DNA of 64,000 nt, taken from Lingula anatina (taxonomy: Eukaryota; Brachiopoda; Lingulata; Lingulida; Lingulidae). Under the pieces are notes generated by a model. The model worked only from the letters and a program-made list of their open reading frames with translations. It ran no database searches and was not told where the DNA came from. Both the position numbers and the translations under genes were made by a program. Shown here one piece after another: positions 49,693 to 61,693 of this stretch. Each line of letters begins with the position of its first letter. Within the stretch, counting starts at the first letter, position 1. Where the stretch lies: contig NW_019775580.1 of assembly GCF_001039355.2 (NCBI RefSeq), positions 368,719-432,718 on the forward strand. The letters are read 5' to 3'.

Positions 49693-49809
49693 AACCACCC
49701 TGAGCTTCAGAGCTAACTTGACACTAACCTTTTCACTGTAGCTGACACGATGGAGATAGGCTACAGTGAAAAGGTTAGTGTCAAGTTAGCTCTGAAGCTC
49801 AGGGTGGTT
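49693..49809. repeat. Perfect 50-bp inverted repeat with a 17-base spacer
   Basis: Bases 49693-49742 and 49760-49809 are exact reverse complements over all 50 positions; the outer ends read AACCACCCTGAG and CTCAGGGTGGTT. The spacer is 49743-49759. A transcript would fold into a very stable 50-bp hairpin. The match stops abruptly on both sides. Confidence 0.95.
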
Positions 49810-50060
49810 GGCAACAGAACGAAACACTAATGTAGCGTGTGAACAACACGCTATCTGATTACTGCATGTGAATTTCAGTTTAATGCGTGTAGATGCTGAA
49901 GTTTCTTTCTTTCAAATAATATTTTCTTCTTACAGTAAACTTGAATTCAAGGTGAGGAATGTGAATAAATATTCTGATGTATTACTATACCTTTTTATGT
50001 ACAGACACATCTGCCGTCACCTGCGTCTGTCGTCGCCGTCATCGCCGTGCACTTTCACCA

Positions 50061-50298
50061 GCGATAATACGATAAGTGGAAAACCGTTTTACCTTTTGAC
50101 TTGAAACTTACAGAACTGATGAATATTCATAATACGCAGGTCGAATTCGAAAATCAGCATGATCGGGCCATTTTTCCATTTTCCATTTTTTTGGCTTTTT
50201 TCAGCATCTATGCAACACCGATAACACGATAAGTGGTAAACTGTTTTACCTTTTGGCTTGAAACTAACAGAACTGATGAATATTCATCAAACGCAGGC
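50061..50298. repeat. Tandem repeat pair, about 80-bp units spaced 156 bp
   Basis: CGATAAYACGATAAGTGG, CTGTTTTACCTTTTGRCTTG-type and CAGAACTGATGAATATTCAT words occur in both units (50061-50140, 50217-50298). The GTCGCCGTCATCGCCGTGCA sequence just upstream recurs in degraded form at 14.2 and 2.5 kb. Confidence 0.75.
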
Positions 50299-51246
50299 CA
50301 CCCTTACGACATTTAGATCTAATTCTTTGTACGCGAAGTTCATTGATTATTTTTCATCCCAGAAAGGCACAGTAGTGCCATGTTTAGTTATTTATGTCAA
50401 ATATTAGTGACACTTACGATTGCGGCGCGGCAAGTAACAAAAGTCAGCAGAATTTATCCAAGGATTATTTTCAAAAAGTTCTGTCTAACTGCAAACGTCT
50501 ATTGAACAGCAAATCATACTGAACCACCATTGGAACTATTGAGTTAGTACTACCTGCATTTCTCAACATTTTGTAGCTCTTTTTTAAAATGAAAATTGTT
50601 TTCAAATCGCAAAAATTAGATTTATTCCTTCGGATGAAGCATTGTACATTTGAATGGCAGGATCGCATCATTGTTGAATGCAATAATAGCGATTACAGAG
50701 CAAGTTTCGAACGAGAGAAAAAGAAGAAAAGGGAGATCGAGAGAGCGAGATTGTAGGAAAATATCTTTTTAACACTAAGTTTTCTTACATGAGTATTATA
50801 ATCTAATAATATGAATTCACAGTTACAAAATTAAATAAATTTGCATATAATGTAGAAAACAACCATCCACATGCCACGACCAGTCATTACTTTAAGCACC
50901 TAACTACAGGCATAAATCAAGGCACAAAAATATTCCCTCCATCCAAGAACGTGAAAGCACACCAGCCATTTTTTTTCAAAAATAACGCTTATTCGTGGTA
51001 TAAGGCTCCATAAACTAAGGTTTCGTTTCTTCAAAATCAAGATTCACTAAAACATTACCTAGAGTACGTATTAAGCGTCAGGGTGCCCTGCACCCGCTAA
51101 CCGCACTGAAATCTTTTTTTGTTGGAAGACACAGAGCGCATTGTGATTTGCTGGGATCCCAACTACCACAATCAATGCCGTTAAGAGCCCCAACTATCGC
51201 AAGCACCGTCATTAAGCAGTTAAAGTCAGACGAAAGCAGCGACACT

Positions 51247-54200
51247 TCAACTGGGCTGCACATGGGCCCGTATCGAAAATGATCGTTTTTCACACGTCAT
51301 GTTTTTCTCCTGAAAGTCCACAACGTCACCTATGTCAATGTCCTCCTCGTAAACATCTGCAAGGATGGTCGAGTGCAAATCCTCATCCACGCCCTGGTCT
51401 TTCTTCGCCGTGGCAACAGCACCGTGGATGTTGTATACAGAATGGAAGATCCCGAGGATATCTCCTGGTTTTACTTGAATTCTCTCTGAGGGATCTATGG
51501 GGACGACTTGATGGCCGTCCACTGAGTCACTAGGTGGGAGCTCCGTGTAGCCGACCAGCATGTAACAGTGCGGTCCGTTCTCCGCTACGCGGCGCCATAC
51601 GCAGGCATAAGGAGTTATGACACTGTCTCTACGGAAATACTCCCAGCTTAGGATGGTCCCCTCGCAAGGGAAAATGTAGCTGAGTAGTACGTACGCCTTG
51701 TTTTCCCCAGCCTCTGGGAGGAATTCTGCTTTCCTCCCTACTACGACCTTCTTCTCTGAAATGTGAAAGTGAAATCGGTTACGTCGTTAAAATGCTTAAG
51801 GCATTAACAACCGATAGAAAACACCTTCGATATCTCTTTATATATCAACATTTCAATGTCAAATTTAAATCCTGTTTTTATCGACTAACTAAAATTGGCA
51901 TATATCGCTAAAACGTTTTTGAACGGTAACAGTATCCAATTACTGCATTTTCTCTGGAAAACGAAATGCAAATGATAAAAACGTTGCACTTTTCCATCAA
52001 ACGTGTACAAATTTTTGTGGAGCCAATCCATATATGCACACTTAACGTAGAAAAGAAATATCAAAACGTCCAAAAAGATCTTTTTCAACTATAATCAATT
52101 GCAATGGCGCCTGAAGTTAAGTGCACGCAATTTTCCGTCGATATCGCCCGTCTAATGTGGTGCTTTTCTTTCAGATCCTCCGCTACCCGGAGACTTAACT
52201 CGACTCAGATTCCTTTGCTTGTTAGCATTCTAGTCATTTGTTCAGAAGCGGTGGAGTTACATTTATAAGTCTCTCTGCCCACTAGGAAGAACGCAAAACG
52301 ACCGTTCGCGTACTGTTAAGTAGTAACCGTAGACCTAACTAATATGTAAAGCTGGTATAATTATGCCACACCTGACTAAATTAAAATCAGACACATAAAT
52401 TCTTAAGGCAGAATCTCTGACTTGCAACTTAATTATGGGCGGGACAACGAAGGGATAAGATTTGGTCCCTATGGTTAGAAATTGTGTCGAACCTAGTTAA
52501 ATCGCCACAATATTTGATTGCAAACGGCCCATAAAATGAAAATAGTCACGTTTGAACAAACAGAGGACGAGTCTAAACTGGCCTGTATCAATGATAGGCT
52601 TTTTACCATCCGGCCGAAACGCCATGAAATTGTTAAAAGTACAGATACGGCTGCCCAAAACTCTTGAGCAATTAGGTATAATTGAACTCTAATGCACAAC
52701 AACAGTGCAGTCGGGATGTTCTAGCTGTACTCTAGGGAAGGAAGCTTTTGCAACATGCAATAGATGTTCAATACCAAGGCGTACGATAACCACTATCATA
52801 AGCATGGCAATTATTGTCAACAAATGACGGCAATTTCAAAAAAAAAATCTTTTATATGGTTAGGTGAAAAAAAAACATTTGTCAGTTGTAAGACAAGTGT
52901 TGGTTGAACATACATCATATATAGCCTCATAAAACTCTTCCAGGAAAAAGGGGGTTATCACAACAGCGTCATAAATACAGCCTCCTTATTTCGGGATGCA
53001 TAATTGGCTTCCATTTGCGCAAACTGATCAGCCTTTAGGTGAAACCCTTCCCAATAACCTTTTTTTCTTCCTAAATGTGTTTTCGGCGTTACCTAAAGGC
53101 CATCATGTGTGTATATGTACAAGTCCATTAATCTACAGATTGATAAGAATATGCCTGGATCGTGTCATAGAACCACTCAAGGCTTATTTCTTCGGCCTTA
53201 TAAAACAAAAGCCCAATGTTAGAGCTACTTAAATTTTCTCTATACCGCCCACCCTGAGTGCAGCGGTACTCACGGTTTCTCCGGGGTTTTGTCAGTATTC
53301 CACTCCTGTTACTGCGAGTGCTTTGCTACTATATCTTCAGGGTGCACTTTCCAATACCCAGCACGAAAATCGATGGCAATAACACTGGGGAAAGAATGGC
53401 TGAAGAATCATAACAGCAGGAAACCACTCCAGTAAATCATGCATAGCAACAATCAAATAGCGACAAAAACAAAGTGGATACAAGAACATCCTACTCTAAA
53501 CAACGGTGGTAATGAACGACGCGCTAGCTACCTATTGTGCCTTCTTTTTCAATAAAAATGTCTTCAGTGAAAAGCTTTTTATATCCCGATCAACCCATTA
53601 TGGAATTTCATCTATACAGGACAAAATAAGAGAACATACACGTATACATACATGTATATGAATTCCTTGGGCATAACATTTATTAAAGAGTTTGTTGTTG
53701 AAATAGAGCAACCGTATTGCCTAGAATTAGGACATAACTGAGGTTGGACACCTGGCCCGATGATCGATTATGACAGCTCTTTTTAAGTCTTGCCACTGGG
53801 TCTTACTCGGTGTGGTCAATATATGCGTAATATCTCCAGTTAAATTCAGATATGTTTAATATCTCCAGGCAGCTATCTAGTAATCATTATTTATCTGAGT
53901 CCACAATAGCTTTAACGACGTTGGGGGGGGGGGGGGTAATTTGTTCCCGTGAAAACAATTTCTTGTGGGCGTTGGGGAGGGGGATAATTTGTTCCCGTGA
54001 AGACAATTTCGTGTGGGCGTCATTTCTATTATGTTTCTGTTTTCTTATATTTATATTTATATACTGTAAAAGGCATTTTGAGGTCGGTGCAGAGGAAGTT
54101 GAACGTGATTAGAGACAGCATTAAATGGCAGTGATGAAATATAGTGACCCCATTGGATGTGTAAGTCATAGCCTCACTTCCTCTGCCTCCTAAGTTTAGC

Positions 54201-57200
54201 ATCCGTAAAGTTCACCCTTTTAAATTAGCTTACTCTGGAACAATTAGGGAGAGCAGGCTTCAAATAAACTGATCAAAGCTAGAGCTGATGGTTTAGACCT
54301 TTTTCTCTCTGTGGTCTCCAGATAAAGTATATGCTATCGGACCTACTTCTAAAAACGTGATGAATACCAAATCTTTACCTCTATCAGCATTCGGTTTGGT
54401 AAGGTAATATGTGCAAGGGTTACGTTACTAGCGTTCTTTACTGCGTTTAGACAGCGGGAATGGGAACGAAATTGCTTTATTACCAACGCATCCATCAACC
54501 CACTTTCCTCCCACTTTTTAGCAGTTGCTATGCCCGACGTTTGATAACTTTTTTACTTTTAACCTACTTATGATTTGTTTTGACGCCCGAGTCAGGTGGG
54601 CGTTGACCTTCTCTTTGTATTGAGAATTCAAGAATAAGTTCAATCTTACACAAAACTGAAAGTTATCCAATCAAAGATAATTGGGAAACTAAGGGTGGCT
54701 CCTTTTAAGGATATTGTTTGCTTTTGAAGAAAATTTTGCCAATTCGCGCAATATCTGAATGGTATTTGTAATATTTTAATATTAATCTTAAAAGACTGAC
54801 ATGAAAGTAATTTCGTATGTCATAGTACGATAAACTATTTATTTCAAATAAAAAAGACGGCTACATATGTTAAATCGACGTACGTGATAATTTGAAAACA
54901 ACTATCAATAAATGTAAAGCTATCTATAGAATAACCCTAAACAATCTCTTATCTTCCATCTATTTTAAAACATATCAATTGTTCATAACTATCAGATAGC
55001 GATAAACCAAAAATACTACACCAAAATCAGGCGATCGCCCCGACTCTGTTACATCGTTTACAACGTTTTGGATACGTTAACTCCAAACAAAAGTCAGTAC
55101 CAATACTTTTTTGTTTTAACTCTGCCTGAGATATTCAACAAACAGGGTATTTACACACTTACGTTCTCTCTCTCGTCCAGACATTTGGCTGGCAAATATG
55201 TACACGTCCGCGTTCAACAACATCAACACCAATGTCCAGGTGTGGCTTATAAACGAGCCATAATAAATACACCGAAGATATAAACTAGCCCAAACTGCGT
55301 CAAGCTATCTCGCAAAATTCCGAATTATGCTTTCACCCAGGTTTATTATTAACCATGCACTCTGGCAGAGCTGGGGCTCCTATGGACCGTTCGTGTTTAC
55401 CTATCAGTACACAAAGGTATACTCATGAAATTGAAAGTCCAAGGGAACCGCAGTAATTGGATTGGCCATCCTACAGATCTTTTTTCGACGCAAAAACGCG
55501 ACTAGAATTTCGCACCTATTTTTTGGAAAGAGATAGGATAAACACTGGATCTTGCTAAGAGGATAGGGGAATAAGGATGGACAATTTCAATTTGCTTCGA
55601 TTATCAAATACTAAATAGGAAAGGAAGACGATTTTGCTGTAATATGGAGCAGACTGTGAAGGAATAATTGCTTGTTCTTTTATGGGAGGAGGAGGGTTGG
55701 GGGGAAGTCCCCTGTCTAGCATCCCAGCTTATTTTCACATTTTATTTATTTATTTTATTTTAAATCGAGAGCAGTAACTAATAGTTAAAGTCAGCAATGC
55801 ACATCAGATGACACAACCGTAGCGTGATGCATCATATACTGGAGACTATAGGTGCTAGGTTAACCCCAAGGCACGACACCGGCATTACTCAGCCCTATAC
55901 AAGGTTACCCAATAACAACCAGTCACGAGGGAGGGAGGAGCTCACTTAATTTAACAAAGATCAGGGGCCAGAGGCCAAGACATGGGAGATGCTCTCTGAC
56001 ATGACGTAAGAGGAAAATTACGTGTACTAATGTGTTAGCATGTATAAGGAATTTCTTTTCAGTTTTTAATTAATATGCGGGGCTTTGCGCAAAATTGCAA
56101 TTAATCGAATTTTTAGCGGCTTTGACAAGTTGTTAAGTTTTGCAGTGCTTGTACTTGTTCGCCATCACTACAAGTTGTGTTACAAAATCAAAATTAATAC
56201 CCTGCAAATATGCGTTTTTAAGACCACAGTTCTCTTTATTTGGTCCTAGGATCTTATTAGTTATTTCTTCCTTAATATTGTAAGATACACATATGCAACG
56301 TGCTTTGTCTAATTCAAAACATCGGGATTGGTAAAGATAAAATATGACCCTGAGTTTGTAAAATAGAGCAAAAAGACTTCCCGTTTTTTATGAGCATTGG
56401 TGGGATACAACGACCAGATGGGCTTTTAATTAAATCAACCTCTTTTTTTTTACATTGATTTACGCCACTATTTTCATAGGCTTCGGTACTGTCAGGCAGC
56501 ATCGACCAATACCAGATTGCAGTTGGAAAGCTGGTAAATACATCGCCCAACGAATCGATCTGATGCCACCAACAGAGAAAACGATCGTAAAATTTCAACT
56601 TGATTTGGGGCATGGTATTTTCGATTCGAGACCTGTTTACAATTTGATGTAACACAATTTTTCTTATTTGCCACAACTTTTGCCCTTTTAGATGGAGGCT
56701 GTTTCGTCCTAAAACGTCCCTTATAATAAATCCAGGAAATGTTGTTATGGATACTCCGAATCAAAACATGCCGAGAGTGAAAAGTTGGCAAGTAAGGGCA
56801 GTCAGCATATGTCAGGGCATGTGTTCTTGGCTTGCTCTCACTCAAGTTTGACAGAACGGTATTTAATAATCTTCCTAGCCTCTCCATGCATAAGAATATG
56901 GCTGTCGTAGAATTTCGAAAACATTTGCTAAAATATATTTGAATTCAATAGCAAACAAGGAATGTCCATCCACCTCTCAACCTTTCCTACGCCAATGTAT
57001 TGGCTGTATTGATATCGTTCTAGCAGTCCCATGAGTTCAACTTAACCCCTCCGCTGGCTATAAAAACGTTACTCTTAAAGATTTCTCAGAATATAGTGAT
57101 TCATTCATGCAGTATTCATACCTTTTCCCTTGTTCGGTTGTGATTCCAGTATTTTGACTGAATGCTAAATATTGGAGTGACTGCCTTTCACATCTCTTTC

Positions 57201-58746
57201 CCCTACTTCCTGAATTTTCACGGGCCCACGGTTATTTCAAACACTGTGCAAATTAAATACATACAAATAATCTTTCTCCTAGAAAAGTATCAGTGCTATT
57301 TTGGAACCTATCCGTTCGTAATAACTGGAAATTATTTTTCCCAGAATACCTGTACCTTCGCAGAGCTGGGTTTCCAGCTGGGGACCCAGAAATTCGTCAA
57401 AAAGGTGACAGGATAACGGTCTGTTTACCCAAAATTAATCTAGGTCTGGCATTTTACTAGACTTGGTAATGTTCTGTCTTATTATTTTTTTTATCTGTTT
57501 CCCCATTTAAAAGCAGAGATCCGAACTTGCGCCACTAATGGGTAAACTTATTTAGAGAGACCTTTTGGATTTTGGCTGCATACCCAGGATGCTGATAGGA
57601 CAAGTTCCTGAACTCGTCCTATATCTAGAATTTTTCTAATAATTATCGGCATTTATCTATCTTATCTATCCAATAAATATTCAACGATCAAAGACTTTCC
57701 CACTTCTGGGAAAATACATTTCAGATTACATAATTTTCTCTAGTGCTACAGCAAATCACAGCCCATATAAATCTACCGCCAGAAAACATACTTTGACGCA
57801 TCAAGATTGCAGCTACGATAATACCAACAGCATACTAAGGCCCAAGATCAAAGGCTGGCCCAGTTCTTGGAAACATATTTCCTGGACCTATTGATTGTTA
57901 GGAGGCCGGCCTGTGCAATATGTCCGACAGATGGTGATTATCGAGAGTACCTATATCCACCACAGCTGTGTGTATTTTCAACCCTACACCTGACAGCGGC
58001 GGAGAAATTATGCCCGCCATAACTATGCTTTATATAAATAAAACTCCCTCCGCTGACTTTCCCTAAGGAACTGCCTGTACAGAGACGCTCGTTAAAACCA
58101 AGCAAACGCCGCGTTCACCCCCGACTAATTGCTGTCATAGCGCTGGCATCTCTATAAGTTGCGGTCAAAGGGGTACGATCTAGCACAGTCCACTGACAGC
58201 GTCGAGTGCACTTCGTGAAAGCAAATGACCATGTACATGCAACCATTAAAACACCGAGCATGACAATCATATCTTAATTTCTACTCACATTAATATCAGA
58301 ACAATTATTCAGACAATTCAGGAAGATATACTATATGCCAGTTACGAAGAAGCTAAAAATAGCAAACTGCAATGTGATATACAGAGTCGATCCACGTTAA
58401 TAACATGAAACGCCAGAGGGAATTATAAAAAACATCAGAATACTAACCGTCCAGCATTGCTTTGTTGTCTATGTCTTCTATCTCTCCAGAAGATGACGCC
58501 TGTAGAAAATAAACAACTGTTAGAGTAATAAAATCCTGACCTCGCGAAATCTACTCCGACACAGACGGAGTTTTAATCCATGTTAGCAGCATAGGACGAA
58601 AACCTCGATGCAAATAAACAGGAATATAAATGTGTCTGTAATTTCCAATTCTGCTCTGTGCAAGATAGATACTTTTCAGAAAAAAATCGATACGTTTAGT
58701 TTCACCGTGTATATTATAATGCTGTGACTCACTTTCTACTCACCAT
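51247..58746 (-). CDS. Unnamed, apparently all-beta protein; three-exon gene
   Basis: Proposed exons: 58744-58746 (ATG only), 58448-58499, 51247-51755, joined by GT-AG introns into 187 residues. The last exon is the firm part: a 169-codon open frame running from an acceptor to TGA. The middle exon (ASSSGEIEDIDNKAMLD) fits its phase exactly. The pattern GTILSWEYF, ACVWRRV, CYMLVGYTELP, then RIQVKPGDILGIF resembles a repeated beta-sandwich-like domain I associate with uncharacterised marine invertebrate proteins (consensus like G-T-SWEY, VWRP, LVG, I-VQPGDVIG); I know no named function. No signal peptide is visible. The start is uncertain: an upstream ATG at about 58853 lies in another frame and would act as an upstream ORF. 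Confidence 0.6.
51756..58447 (-). other. 6.7-kb intron of the unnamed minus-strand gene
   Basis: Donor GTTAGTA at 58447 and acceptor TTTCAG at 51756-51761. Inside I see a tandem G-rich repeat (53.93-54.02 kb) and AT-rich DNA. Two overlapping minus-strand frames at 56.3-56.9 kb (120 and 131 codons) could be a decayed element, but I cannot name a family. Confidence 0.55.
53925..54022. repeat. Tandem duplication of about 50 bp with G-runs
   Basis: Two units, each a G-rich run followed by TAATTTGTTCCCGTGAARAC, AATTTC and TGTGGGCG. Confidence 0.8.
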
Positions 58747-61693
58747 CCACTACGCTGGGGCGGCAGTGGAGACGGTGAACTGAGGGGCGCGTTCCTACTT
58801 TGCAGACGACTGATTTTTTCACCTTCGCGATGTTCACACTGCGGCTGCGCGCCATCACCTGCCCGATGGGGCTACGGTAATAATTCTGCCTTTTCAGCCT
58901 TTTTTCTCGACCTNCGACCTCAGGAATGATGCGCACTTAAGCTGTGCTGTTCGACATCATAGATGACTCATATTTTAAATGTATGGTAATGTAAATCAGA
59001 GTCATAACGTATTACATTGCATAAGATCTCCCGCAGGGCATGCACGACTCCTAAATCATATACATGTCTTTGTGCATGTAGCATATTGCCAAAATGCCAT
59101 GTCTCTTAGTGCATTTTTGCTTTCCAGCCAAACAAAATGATGGACAAAATAACATATAACGCTAATAAAAGGGGAAAAACGTTGGTACACAATTTCAGAG
59201 CCATTACGTCTTGAGTCATCCGTGCATGTATCGCTTTAGAGAATGTCTGATAACATCTGATAATATATTTTAACACTTGATGTATGCGTTCCCTAAGCTC
59301 GCTTTTTATTCATCAGATTCGAAAGAAGTTAGACATATACTGAATAAAATGTTGAAGGCCTAGATATTTATATTTTTTTAATATCACTCATCGGGTTTAA
59401 TGTTCCCTTGAGTTTTCAACGCAGTCCTATATTATAGTCCTGTGTGTTTTGCAATTAGGCATTTTACTCGTAACGTTCAGCGCAATAAAAACCAACAAGA
59501 GTCCAATACACGTGGATAAATAATTAAAATCTGTTACTGTACACCGCCTACTGTTGTTAAAAGAATATCTATGTCATGCCATTAGCGTTTATCAGAGGAA
59601 TTGCCTTACAGATAATTACCATTTTAATGGTTTACTATGACGTGCCTAAAATACGCAACTTTCGGTAAAATTAAACATAAAGAGTTATCGTGCCTTATAC
59701 ATGTATATTCTAGCAGCTGAGTCTCACAAAGTCCTATCCCAGACGCCTGAACATATCTTCACTGCCACAATCACATATTTCAGGACCTACAGTCAATTTG
59801 TCAGTTTTCATTCAATCCACGTGGACTCGTCTTTTTCACTTGGTACTCAAATGTTTGTTTGTTTGTTTGTTTTTTTCTTTTTCATTTTACGTGAAAAAAT
59901 TTAAGCAGGTATTAGAGCAAAACAACCGTATGTGTAAATATCTAGATGCAGCTCATTCAAGGATCTCTCTAGATCTGCTGAATAATTAAAAAAAATCAAT
60001 GTTTAGATTAAAATTATTCAACTCATTATTCCTTACAATAACCTTCATCTCTCCAGTGTAAATGGAAATGTGTATGCCTTTGTGTTTGTTCACGATATCA
60101 AATCGTCGATGAACGAACCCTTTATATTGTTGGTACGACGCTGCGGGCGTAAAATGCTCATTAAATTTGTAACATGAATTCCCAGTGGGATTCCACGATA
60201 ATAATTTATCAGTGCACGCATATTTGTTTGTCACATAAGACATCCCTATTAAACAAATCATTGTTTCGTCCATTTGGTATACCATCAAAATTGTTATCTG
60301 ACATACGGCGGAGTGTACGTTTACCCTCACTTCGAATGACAGACGTCACATATAATCGTTCCAAGTTTGATTAATTATGACCGACATGGCCCTAAAAGTT
60401 GTAAAGTAATAAAGCATATAATTTAAGATTTAATTTTTTTCTACACGGCATGGTATATTATTGACTTGTTTTTATGAAGAATTACAAATATCTGATAATA
60501 AATGACAAATAATAGTCTTTATTATCTACTTCTGATATCTTAACTTGTGCTCAGTTATTAAAACGTCGAACCTCTCTCTCTCTTTATTTTAATTATTTAT
60601 TGAAGGCTCAATTTTTTTCTTAGGGATATTAAATGTATACATGACTGGGAAACAACTCATCATACAATAACAATACTTGACTATTATATAAAGTTTAAAG
60701 AACTTTTATATACGTAATGACTACAAGTTCGAATACTGTAGTTCTGAAAACGTGCACCTGTTTAATATATGATTCATGTGTTACATGTGTGCTATCCATG
60801 GCAAGGTTTTAGGGAATACGTATAACACGTCTACTGTCACATCCTTTGGAATACTTAGAAAGTTTTAGCATACACGTAGATGTTAGCGTAAAAAGGAAAA
60901 CAGCGAAAAGAATTTATCCAAATAGATAATAATCAGTTAAAGGATAATGACAGAGATCGTTGGTGGAAATCACGAAAATGCAGCAGACAGATACATGTAC
61001 ATCTACAACCTACATTTGATATTTGCGGCTAACTGTACTACATGGTGGCGAAACTTGAGATAAAATTAATGCTGTTTTTATCCAAAGAGATTAGACCTTC
61101 CATGTCTTGAGAAAAATTGGCATGGTTTCAGGAGAAATATGTTTCTGTGCTTTGGTTCTCTAAAAAGGATCTGATGACTAAGAGCGCCTCCAGATGCGAT
61201 GCTAACATAACACATTACGTAAACAGATACTGTGTCAGAAATTAATCAAAAATTTCTGAAAATACTGTTCTGTCTCTCATACATGAATGGAAGAAATACA
61301 AAAGCAACACCTGGAAGGATTTTACCTAGAACGGAATTTTACCGCCTTAACTGTTATTAACGGACATCAGGTACTAAAAAAAAACGTGTCAGCTTTTTTG
61401 TCGGTTGGCAAGGGTCACATAACATATAAAGTTATGTAATACACCTACATCTAAATTACTCTTTCCCTACATTTATATGCTTGGTCGACCCGCTTTACTC
61501 TTTGGCTAAAGATTGTTATGGAAACTTGAGGCAATGATTCAACTTCTACACTGTACTAAGGTGAGGTTAATTAAGTATACGTAAAAAAGAGGAAGCAAAA
61601 TCCATACACGTACATGTACAGGAATGTCCAAACCCAAGCTTAGCCGTTAAAAACTGACCATTTTAGGGCAAACATTCAGTTTTTCAAATGCTT
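58747..61693. other. Intergenic DNA, left part probably promoter and 5'UTR
   Basis: Bases 58747-58930 are CG-richer than the surroundings and probably form the 5'UTR exon of the unnamed gene (an N sits at about 58914). The rest is AT-rich, without a supported gene, and includes the 3' flank of the acidic-protein gene. Confidence 0.5.

Larger units (their letters stand above)
47360..51246. other. Repeat-rich intergenic DNA after NOP56
   Basis: No coding exon is seen. An ATTAAA at about 48009 may serve as a NOP56 poly(A) signal. The stretch holds diverged tandem repeats (48.27-48.83 and 50.06-50.30 kb), a C-run at about 48970, a CpG-rich patch (49.2-49.55 kb) and a perfect inverted repeat (49.69-49.81 kb). 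Short open frames at 49.0 and 49.2 kb lack support. Confidence 0.55.

Noticed and set aside
56314-56887. Two overlapping minus-strand frames of 120 and 131 codons
   Set aside because: They might be remnants of a mobile element, but I see no motif of a transposase or reverse transcriptase and no splice support.
58750-58936. Protein beginning MARSRSVNIAKVKK
   Set aside because: Its frame does not join the conserved frame of the downstream exons; treated as an upstream ORF in a 5'UTR exon.
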